45,015 nucleotides of DNA from Rubneribacter badeniensis (GTDB lineage Bacteria; Actinomycetota; Coriobacteriia; Coriobacteriales; Eggerthellaceae): the NCBI RefSeq assembly GCF_002899695.1, contig NZ_PPEL01000013.1:1-45015 (forward strand), read 5' to 3'. Below are positions 16,120 to 23,800 of the stretch, one piece after another (the first letter of the stretch is position 1; every line of letters starts with the position of its first letter). Under the pieces are notes generated by a model. That model saw only the letters and a list, made by a program, of their open reading frames with translations. It did no database searches and was not told where the DNA came from. Made by a program: the position numbers and the translations under genes.

Positions 16120-17868
16120 ATGGAATTGAACCGACGCGACTTTCTGAAGGGCGCGGGCGCGCTCGGAGCGCTCGGAGCCATGGGGACGTTGGCCTCGTGC
16201 GCGCCCGCTTCGCCGAAAACCGCGGCCGACGGTGCGGGCGAGAGTGCGACCGCTGACGGCGCGCTGACCGCGCAATCGGCCACGCAGAAGTGGAGCTTCG
16301 AGATACCGCCCGAGCCCATCGCCGATGAGGATATCGCCGAGACGTTCAGCGCCGACGTGATCGTGGTGGGCGCCGGCATGGCGGGCACGTGCTGCGCCGT
16401 CTCGGCAGCCGAGGGCGGTCTGAGCGTCATCCTCATCGACGCCGGCACCAAGGCCATCTCGCGCGGCGGGTCGAACCAGGCCATCGGCACGAAGTACCAA
16501 AAGGAGATGGGCATCGACTACACGCCGAAAGACGCGCTCGAGCACGTGAAGATCGAGCAATTGGCGGGTTTCTACAGCATGGACAAGATGAAATGGTCGC
16601 GGTGGCTTCAGTACAGCGGCGAGTCCATGGACTGGATGATCGACAAGATGACCGCCAAGGGCCTCAAAGTGAACCTCGAGCCTCCCTACACCGATCCCGA
16701 CGGCACGCTGGCCGCGCCGGCCTCGGTCCACAACTTCTGGAACGACGAGAACCCGCTCGGCGTGTTCCAAGGCGCGCCCTTGTGCGCCCAGGCGTACGCC
16801 GACACGCTCACGCAGGATTTGGGTCAGGAGATACACTTCCAAACCCGCGGCGTGCAGCTCGTCCGCGAGAACGACAACACCGGGCGTGTGAGCGCCGTCA
16901 TCGCGAAGCGCGCCGACGGCACCTATGCCAAGTACGAGGCCGCCAAAGCCGTGGTGCTGGCCACGGGCGACTTCTCCAAGGACGAGGACATGATGGCCAA
17001 GTACGCGCCGGACATCTACCATGCGCTGAAAGACCAGCTCACCTTCGGCGAGGACGCGGTCGATTTCGATGCCGGCATGAACTACTCCGGCCTCATGCCC
17101 GGCGACGGCCACAAGATGGGCCTGTGGGTGGGCGCGGCTTGGCAGCGGGTGTTCCCGAACCCCTGCGCCGTGAACGGCGGCGTTCCGGGCCCCAGCCACT
17201 GCGTCATCGACAACTTCTGGGGCATCAACCTCAACATCAACGGAAAGCGCTTCCAGAACGAGAACACGAACTTTGCGTTCGGTGCCCGCTCGCTGCTCAC
17301 GCAGCCGCAGACGACGGCCTTCGGCATCTGGGACTCCGCGTATGCGTACACCCAAGACGAATGGGAGACGCTCGGATGCTCGGTGAACAACGTCACGCCG
17401 CAAAAGCCGCTGACCCCCGAGCAGATGATCGCCTCGTGGGACGCCAACGTGGAAAAGGGGACGTACTTCAAGGCCGACACGCTCGAAGAGCTGCTTGACC
17501 AGCTCGAGGGCATCGACAAGGAAGAGGCCCTGGCCTCCATCGAGCGCTATAACACCTACGCCGAGCAGGGCTACGACGAAGAATACCAGGTGAACCCCAG
17601 CATCCTGTTCCCCATCAGCACGCCGCCGTTCTACGGGGCTAAGACCACGGGCGTGACGTTTCTCACGGTCATGGGCGGTTTGCGCACGAACGAGAACCTT
17701 CAGATCTGCGAGGAGGACGACACCCCCATCGAAGGTTTGTACTGCGTGGGCACGATGATCGGCGACTTCTTCGCCGGCACGTACAACTTCGGTCTGCCCG
17801 GCCAGAACCTGGGAGCCTGCTGCTGCACGTTGCCGTACGTGCTCGGCCGCGACCTGGCCAAGCTTTAG
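16120..17868 (+). CDS. Tat-exported FAD-dependent reductase, fumarate-reductase flavoprotein family (pair 1)
   Basis: The protein has 582 residues and is a probable lipoprotein. The N-terminus NRRDFLKGAGALG is a twin-arginine signal and LASC near residue 29 a lipobox, so it should fold with FAD in the cytoplasm and be anchored outside the membrane. The FAD dinucleotide fold is VIVVGAGMAGTCCAVSAAEG at about residues 84-103, with SRGGSNQAIG, NGKRFQNEN in the capping domain, and the closing YNFGLPGQNLGACC plus GRDLAKL. The family reduces C=C bonds of organic acids (fumarate, urocanate and others) using electrons from a membrane cytochrome or quinol. No heme domain or cytochrome gene lies nearby, so the donor is elsewhere. 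The acceptor cannot be read from sequence. AAGGAGG precedes the start. Confidence 0.9.
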   Translation: MELNRRDFLKGAGALGALGAMGTLASCAPASPKTAADGAGESATADGALTAQSATQKWSFEIPPEPIADEDIAETFSADVIVVGAGMAGTCCAVSAAEGGLSVILIDAGTKAISRGGSNQAIGTKYQKEMGIDYTPKDALEHVKIEQLAGFYSMDKMKWSRWLQYSGESMDWMIDKMTAKGLKVNLEPPYTDPDGTLAAPASVHNFWNDENPLGVFQGAPLCAQAYADTLTQDLGQEIHFQTRGVQLVRENDNTGRVSAVIAKRADGTYAKYEAAKAVVLATGDFSKDEDMMAKYAPDIYHALKDQLTFGEDAVDFDAGMNYSGLMPGDGHKMGLWVGAAWQRVFPNPCAVNGGVPGPSHCVIDNFWGINLNINGKRFQNENTNFAFGARSLLTQPQTTAFGIWDSAYAYTQDEWETLGCSVNNVTPQKPLTPEQMIASWDANVEKGTYFKADTLEELLDQLEGIDKEEALASIERYNTYAEQGYDEEYQVNPSILFPISTPPFYGAKTTGVTFLTVMGGLRTNENLQICEEDDTPIEGLYCVGTMIGDFFAGTYNFGLPGQNLGACCCTLPYVLGRDLAKL

Positions 17869-17881
17869 CGTTCCTGTTCGG

Positions 17882-17919
17882 CCGCCCTTTCCCGCGCGCA
17901 AGCGCGCGGGAAAGGGCGG
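17882..17919. terminator. Perfect 18-bp hairpin after the flavoprotein gene
   Basis: CCGCCCTTTCCCGCGCGC, loop AA, then its exact complement (17902-17919), 13 bases after the stop. It lacks a T tract, so termination is likely but not certain. Confidence 0.6.
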
Positions 17920-18016
17920 TGCTTGCGGGATCGCGTTGCCTTTGCCGCTCCTCGTTTGCGTCTGTGAAGGCTTACGCGCTTTGTGTCGCTCTGCGGGCGG
18001 GGAGGGGATTGGCGCG

Positions 18017-18050
18017 CCCGCCAGCCAATCGGCTTCTTTTGGCGGGTTTT
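18017..18050 (+). terminator. Possible terminator beside the IS110 element
   Basis: CCCGCCA (18017-18023) pairs with TGGCGGG (18040-18046) across a 16-base loop that can itself fold (GCCAATCGGC); four T follow. It would stop plus-strand transcription before it enters the transposase gene from behind. Confidence 0.4.
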
Positions 18051-18074
18051 GAGGCTCCTATTTCCCGTCAAGCC

Positions 18075-19325
18075 CTATTCTGGGCTTTCCCGTCTTTCTC
18101 CGGCGGACAGGCTCTCGAGCCAGCTCCGGTACCTTTGGAGAAGGGGCGCATCCGCGAGGCGCCCCCTTTCCATCTCGCTTATCCGCGCGCTCGCCACGCC
18201 GAGGGCGCGGGAGGCCTGGGCCTGCGTGGCCCCGGCCCTCAGGCGCTCCGACTTGGCCGCCCTCGCCGACGTCCTGTAGGGCTCGCAAGCCGCGTCCGTC
18301 GGGCGCACGAGGGCGCCGTACGCCTCCCGCGCGATGTAGCGAACGAGGATGCGCTCGATCTCGCGCCCGCTCTTGCCCTCCTTCGTGCGCTTGTCGACGC
18401 ACGGCTTCGTGCGGGAGTCCCGCCTCATGCGCTGGCGGGCGATGGCGTGCAGCGCCCGGTTCGCCTGCCGGTCGCCGCCGCGGTTCAGGCGATGCCGCTT
18501 GACCTTGCCGCTGGAGGCCTCGACGGGGGAGGCTCCGCAAAGGGAGGCGAACGCCGACTCGCCGCCCGCCCTCTCGGGGTTGTCCCCGGCGGTCACGGCG
18601 AGCCTCGCGGCGCTTATCGTGCCGCAGCAGCGGATGCCGGGCAGGGCGGGCGCGTTGGCGAGCAGTATCTCCCTCATGGCCTCCTCGTGGGCCGCGGCCG
18701 CCTTCTTCGCGCCGATCCACGACAGCGACAGGGACCGGAGGGACTCCCAGAGCGACGACTCGACGACGTCGCGGGCCCTGCGCCTGCGGGAGAGCGCCTT
18801 CATCAGGGCGGGGGCCTTCATGCCGCCGAGCTCCCCGCGGATCGGCGCCGGCGCGGTCACGATGAGCGCGTGCGCGGAGTTCGCCGCCCTGGCCGGCCCG
18901 CTGACGGCGGCGTCGCGCGCGACCATGCGGAACCTGAGGGCCTCCACCCAGCCGCCGCCGGCCTTCGGGGCGCCGGACGCCTTGCCGGCCAGGGCGTCCC
19001 GCGCGGCCCTCTCCGCGTCGGCCGGGTCGTTCTTGTCCCGGCCCGCCATCCTCTTCTCGCGCTTGGGCCTCACCGCCTCGACGACGTCGTAGCCCAGCTC
19101 TGCGAGCCTCCTGGAGATCCCGGCCCCGTACGAGCCGGTCCCCTCCACCCCGACCACGACGCAGTCGCGCGGGTCGCCGATCGCCGCGGCGATCCGGTCG
19201 TACCCCTCGCCGTCGGCGGCGTACGCGCCGGTCGCCACGACGCGGCCGACGAGGTCGATCACGCACAGCGCGCGCGTGTCCTTGCGGGTGCCTGTCCCGG
19301 CGGCGACCGTCCCTCTCTCGTTCAT
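18075..19325 (-). CDS. IS110-family transposase with an added C-terminal helix-turn-helix
   Basis: The protein has 416 residues. The N-terminal RuvC-like DEDD domain shows VVVGVEGTGSYG (Glu) and RDKNDPADAERAA (Asp-x-x-Asp). The C-terminal transposase_20 domain shows ALPGIRCCGTISAARL, FASLCGASPVEASSG and the serine-recombinase-like region around KVKRHRLNRGGDRQANRALH. Two oddities are visible. The family normally begins ..GIDvhKDTH with the first catalytic Asp, but here the segment reads AAGTGTRKDTRALCVID, with no Asp at that place. The last 50 residues (AGATQAQASRALGVASARIS) look like an XRE-type helix-turn-helix, which is not usual for the family. AGGAGAGGAGAAGG precedes the ATG. Family members recombine DNA guided by a bridge RNA. 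Confidence 0.88.
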   Translation of the reverse strand: MNERGTVAAGTGTRKDTRALCVIDLVGRVVATGAYAADGEGYDRIAAAIGDPRDCVVVGVEGTGSYGAGISRRLAELGYDVVEAVRPKREKRMAGRDKNDPADAERAARDALAGKASGAPKAGGGWVEALRFRMVARDAAVSGPARAANSAHALIVTAPAPIRGELGGMKAPALMKALSRRRRARDVVESSLWESLRSLSLSWIGAKKAAAAHEEAMREILLANAPALPGIRCCGTISAARLAVTAGDNPERAGGESAFASLCGASPVEASSGKVKRHRLNRGGDRQANRALHAIARQRMRRDSRTKPCVDKRTKEGKSGREIERILVRYIAREAYGALVRPTDAACEPYRTSARAAKSERLRAGATQAQASRALGVASARISEMERGRLADAPLLQRYRSWLESLSAGERRESPE

Positions 19326-19444
19326 CCTTCTCCTCTCCTCGGGTGCTCGGCGACCCTCGGGCGGGCAGACGCGTCACTGGCGGGAGCGCTATAATGCAGA
19401 TGCTGCTCTGCGGCCGCGCCCATGCTCCTATCAAGTCATGGCCG

Positions 19445-19545
19445 GTCCTCGGGTCGCCGGGACGGCGCGGGGCGACTCAAACCAAAGACAGCCCTCGGGC
19501 GTCGGACGGAAAACGAGCCACCGCGCCGTCCCTGCAACGCAGGTT
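19445..19545 (-). ncRNA. Candidate IS110 bridge-RNA leader
   Basis: Upstream of the transposase start, GGGACGGCGCGG (19459-19470) pairs perfectly with CCGCGCCGTCCC (19521-19532) across a 50-base loop, and CCTGC-AAC-GCAGG (19531-19543) forms a second hairpin beside it. IS110 elements encode a structured bridge RNA in the 5' noncoding end with large internal loops that select target and donor DNA. The position and shape fit, but the loop guides cannot be assigned without the element ends. Confidence 0.35.
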
Positions 19546-19560
19546 ACCCTTCTCTGGCCA

Positions 19561-19918
19561 GAAGAAAAAAAGAAGGGCGAACCCATTGACGATTATCAGT
19601 GACGGAAATCCGCCTTTCGTCTTGCGCCTCTTCGACGCATTCGGATGACGGCGCTTCTCTGAACAGGCATAACATATTTTCCCTTGCTTGGTAAGGTGTT
19701 CGCGCCGTCGGTTTCGAAGGCTCCGACCGCGGATTTCCGCCAAAACCCGCCACGAACACGGGCGCTTGCTGCCGGAAGTACATGCGCTCGGCGTGCGCCA
19801 TGCATCCAGCGGGTGCGATCCGGCGTGCGCGATACGCTGACGATCCGGTGCGCGCTCGTTGTCTTCCCGTTGCCCCTTGTCGGATACCATGGTGGCAAGG
19901 CGATCGAAAGGAGCGAGC
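19561..19918. other. Intergenic region between IS110 and the small membrane protein gene
   Basis: No gene recognised. It is less GC-rich than the surroundings near 19560-19690, which fits IS-flanking DNA. AAAGGAG just before 19919 is the ribosome binding site of the next gene. Confidence 0.4.
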
Positions 19919-20164
19919 ATGAGGGAGCTGTCCGGTTTGGCGAAGTTCGGGTATTTCTGCGTTGGATTGTTCGGGGGCCTTCCCGGTGTGCTGGTCGCCT
20001 GGTTCATGGGCAAAGACGGTTGGGGATGGAGCGAGGGCGGCAAGAGGTTCGCTTGGCTCGGCTGCCTGTTCTTCCTTGTTCTTGGCGCTGTCATGGTGCT
20101 GACGGGCGGAGTGTTCGTCCTGCTAGCGCTCGTGACCGGCAACGCAACCGTAAACGTCTCATGA
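19919..20164 (+). CDS. Small two-helix membrane protein, unknown function
   Basis: The protein has 81 residues. Two hydrophobic segments (YFCVGLFGGLPGVLVAWFM and AWLGCLFFLVLGAVMVLTGG, the latter running on into VFVLLAL) are joined by a short Gly/Trp/Lys-rich loop (GKDGWGWSEGGKR). ATG 19919 is chosen because GAAAGGAG lies eight bases upstream. It stands alone between the IS110 element and the tRNA-Leu terminator. The helical hairpin with a charged loop suggests an accessory subunit or small stress protein, but there is no direct evidence. Confidence 0.7.
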   Translation: MRELSGLAKFGYFCVGLFGGLPGVLVAWFMGKDGWGWSEGGKRFAWLGCLFFLVLGAVMVLTGGVFVLLALVTGNATVNVS

Positions 20165-20201
20165 TCGGTCGCTCGGTTGCGCCGCACAACTCGGAAAAGC
20201 G

Positions 20202-20235
20202 GCGAACCCCCGAGGCATGTGCTTCGGGGGCTCGC
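20202..20235 (-). terminator. Terminator of tRNA-Leu
   Basis: The 16-bp arms 20202-20217 and 20220-20235 pair with only two G-U type differences. On the minus strand the hairpin follows the tRNA 3' end by eleven bases and leads into GCTTTTCC. Confidence 0.75.
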
Positions 20236-20246
20236 TTGTCTGCGGA

Positions 20247-20329
20247 TGGTGCCCGAGGCGAGAGTCGAACTCGCACGTCAAAGACAACGGTTTTTGAGAC
20301 CGCCGCGTCTGCCATTCCGCCACTCGGGC
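20247..20329 (-). tRNA. tRNA-Leu (anticodon CAA)
   Basis: On the minus strand the 83-base gene begins GCCCGAG and ends CTCGGGC-A-CCA, so the acceptor stem pairs perfectly and CCA is encoded. The anticodon stem GCGGT/ACCGT closes the loop CTCAAAA, giving anticodon CAA, which reads UUG codons. The T arm contains GTTCGAC, and a variable arm (TGTCTTTGACG region) of class II type is present, as expected for leucine tRNA. Confidence 0.95.
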
Positions 20330-20648
20330 GCATCGCAGAAGTATACCGGATGTGCTGGGGCGCGTCGAGGGAAAAATGTCGCGCATTCGCGCTTGCATGC
20401 GTATACGCGCGATGGTGCGGAACGGTGATGCGGGCGGTAACGCGATAGCGCGACTGGGCGCGAAGGGTTCGCGGTAAAAACACGAGCATGTGCTGGGTGC
20501 GCGATGCGTTCGTTTGCGCGAGACGCATCGTGGAAAGCGGGCTCGTCATCGAAAGCCGGAGCCTTTGGCAAGGTGGGCTTTCAAAAACTCGGATAATCCT
20601 ATGTGGCATGGTTATATAAAAATGAAGATTCCATGGAAAATGTTCTCC

Positions 20649-20658
20649 GGGGGGGGGG
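20649..20658 (+). repeat. 10-G homopolymer tract upstream of the adhesin
   Basis: Ten G interrupt a short frame that starts at ATG 20622 (MKIPWKMFSGGGARL, then stop). The pattern of a few codons followed by a G tract and Arg-Leu resembles the adhesin start 275 bases further on. It may be the surviving 5' end of a lost phase-variable gene, or a spacer-length switch in the adhesin promoter region. Confidence 0.6.
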
Positions 20659-20784
20659 CTCGTCTGTGACTAATGAAAGAAAGGACTCGCGTCAAGGCTG
20701 TTCAGAGGGCTGTCGTCTGTGAATAATTGTCGCAGGTTGTGTGATACTCGGCTTCCTGATCGTAGTCGAATTTTTTCTAAATCG

Positions 20785-20814
20785 TTGCATATTTTCTGGG
20801 AGAACGGGTATGCT
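20785..20814 (+). promoter_or_regulatory. Possible adhesin promoter (TTGCAT-N18-TATGCT)
   Basis: TTGCAT at 20785-20790 and TATGCT at 20809-20814 are 18 bases apart in locally AT-rich DNA. Transcription would begin near 20821, leaving a leader of 60-75 bases before ATG 20884 or 20896. Confidence 0.4.
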
Positions 20815-20895
20815 GGCTGTATGTATGGATTCGGCGGGTTGTTGCGGCATCCGGATCCGCACGTATGCGCGACGTGGCAAGAAATGGAGCAGAAA

Positions 20896-23800
20896 ATGAC
20901 GGCGAACAGAATCGAAAGAATAGCTCAGGGGGGGGGGGCAGCGTTCTAGGCTGTTCGCTTGCCTGATTGCCTTTGTGTTGGCGCTCTTGGTAGTGCCAAC
21001 GGTTGCCTACGCAGCCGAAGGAGACGCCGTCGCCGACGGGTCTACTATCAATTCGTGGAACGGCTACGTTGAGGAGAACAACACCCAGACGGTGGGCCGC
21101 ATCTGGACGGATAAGACCGTCTCCGCCGGCAACATCGAGTTGACGGGCGATATTCAGGACGGCATCATTGAAATGGATGCCGGTGCCGACTTCTTGGTTG
21201 GCCTTTCGGCGTTGTCCTCTACGTCCAATCTCACCACTGCTACCAACCAGCCGCTTGATATCGTGCTTGTGCTTGATACGTCCGGCTCGATGGCGTACGC
21301 CATGGACGGAAGTGAGAACCTTTACAACGAGGTTTATGGGCCTCAGCTTGATACGAGCAAGGCTTATTACATTAGTAGCGGCTGGAATGGCTATCGGGAA
21401 GTTACCTACAGCTCCGATGAAAACGAGTGGGGCTATCGCGATGGACGCCGTTGGCGGTCTGTTACTCCGAAAGAAAACCAAGGCGACTGGCGGAACACCC
21501 AGTTCTACGAGCGGGAGTCCTCGCGCCTTGAGGCGTTGCAGTCGGCGGTGAAGGGCTTCGTTTCCCAAACGCTTGAGGAGAACCAGAAGCAGGGCGATGA
21601 GAGCCTGATGCACCGCATCGGCATCGTCACCTTCTCCGGAGGGGCGGAGATCGAGATGGGGCTGACCCCGGTTACCGCGGATGCTGCCGGTAGGATGAAC
21701 GATACGCTCGACGGCCTCCGGGCCAACGGGGGCACGGAGGCGGATGAGGGCATCGAGGCCGCCCAGAGGGAGATGCAGAGCGCTCGCGACAACGCGCAGA
21801 AGGTCGTTATCTTCTTCACTGACGGAGAACCAGGCAACTACGCGTTTGACGGCACCCGCGCCGCATCCGTCATCAACACCGCTGGGGAGATGAAGGAGGA
21901 AGACACTCTCATCTACACCATCGGTATCTTCGAGGGCGCCGACCCTTCGGACACTTCAGACAAGACCAACAACTACATGAATGCCGCTTCTAGCAATTAT
22001 CCCGACGCCACCGCGACGGGCACTAAAGGCGGTGCCGATAATGCGTGGAATCCTTCCGACGGCACCCTCAGCGTGGATTTCGGCGTCCGTGAGAAGGACG
22101 CGGATTACTACAAGGCCACCTCGGATGCCGACGAGCTGAACAACATCTTCCGGGAGATCTTCGAGGACATCAAGACGCCTGGCTCCTCGCCGACCGAGAC
22201 GACCGACGGCTTCGGTATGGACGGCTACATCACCTTCACCGACACGCTGGGCAAGTACATGGAGGTCAAGGGCGATACCATGACGGTGGTTTTCGCCAAC
22301 GAGAAGAAGATCGGAACGCGCCAGGAGGACGGCACCATCTTCAAGTTCGAGGGCAAGTTCGAGGGCAACGGCGTGTACCAAGAAGCCGACCTCTCCAACC
22401 TCATCGTTACGGTGACGCCGGGCCAGGACGGCGAGGGCGACACGGTGACCGTGAAGGTCCCCGCGCAGCTCATCCCGCTGCGCAACTACGGGATCGATAC
22501 GGATGAGGACGGCACCGTCAGCATGAGCACTGCAAAGGCGTATCCCATCCGCATCTTTTACAGCGTGGGCCTGAAGGACGGCGTCGACGAGTTGCTCGCC
22601 AAGCCTGATGCGAACATGACGGACTACATCGCCGCCAACAAGACCGAGAACGGCGAAGTGAACTTCTACTCCAACGACTACACGAAGGGCAGCGACACCG
22701 GCAACACCACTGCCGAATTCACGCCTGCCACGAGCAACAAGTTCTACTACTTCACCGAGAACACGCCGCTGTACACGGATCCGGAGTGCATGCAGCGTGC
22801 GACTCTCAACGACCTCGAGGGCAACAGCGGCGTCGAAACCGTCTACTACAAGAACGACTATTTCAAGCAGGAAGGCACCGCGGGCATCCCTGTGCCTGAC
22901 CATATCTCGATTCCCGTCGCCGCTTTTACGACCGTCCATGCCGGCCACTACGGCTCGGACGCCGAGGGTGCCTTCATGAAGGCTGGCACCGCGCGCCTGA
23001 ACCGCACCAGCGATTTCGACTGCGTCAAGGGCGAGGACCAGTTCAGCAGCAATGAAACCGGCACGGCGACCAAGTACATCTTCCCCGATTGGGTGGGAGA
23101 GAAGTCCATCAAGGTGTCGCTGGGCAACAACGGCAAGCGCTCCGTCGAGCAGCCCGCCACCCTCGAGGTGAGCAAGAATGTCGAGGCGGCTGATGGCTTC
23201 GACGGCAAATTGGCGGACTACCAGCAGAAGGACTTCACGTTCAACTTCACGTTCACAAACGTGCCTAATGACTCCTATCAGGCTGAGGTGAAAAACGCCG
23301 AAGGCGCCACCGTGGGCAACCCCTTCGAACTGTCCATCCAGGACGGCGCGGCCACCCACTCCCTGAAGCACGGCGAAACGCTCTACATTTACGGCCTGCC
23401 CGCGAACGCTACCTACACGGTGGCCGAGGACTTGACGACGACGCCCGGATTCACCTCGCAGGTGACCAGCGGCACCGCCGAGGGCAACCTCGCCGCCGGC
23501 AAGAACGCCGCAGTCGAATTCACCAACACCTATCAGGCAAGCCCTGTCACCGAGTTGCCGGCTGAGTACGCCATCAGCGTTGAGAAGATTCTCGAAAACC
23601 GAAACTGGCGCGACGCCGACGAGTTCACGTTCGGCATCTCGGGGGTGAACGACACTCCCGCGTTCAATCCCGCGACCGTGACCATCAAGGGCACGGACGC
23701 CAACAAGACGGCCTCCTTCAGCAAGGTGACTTTCGACAAGCCCGGCAAGTACACCTACGACGTTTGGGAGCAGGACGAGCCCGAGAGCCCGATTCCCGGT

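Larger units (their letters stand above)
18075..19560 (-). mobile_element. IS110-family insertion sequence (boundaries not resolved)
   Basis: The element comprises the transposase gene and a structured noncoding leader upstream of it on the minus strand. IS110 elements lack obvious terminal repeats, so exact ends cannot be read; the range covers the gene plus the leader. It separates the flavoprotein gene from the tRNA-Leu region. Confidence 0.65.

Noticed and set aside
19390-19395. TATAAT on the plus strand within the IS110 leader
   Set aside because: No plus-strand gene follows for over 500 bases, and the transposase and leader RNA are on the other strand; probably chance.
20975-20983. GTG 20975 as the true start of the adhesin
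   Set aside because: It would remove the basic N-region and half of the hydrophobic core of the signal peptide and has no ribosome binding site; the G-tract frameshift explains the break better.
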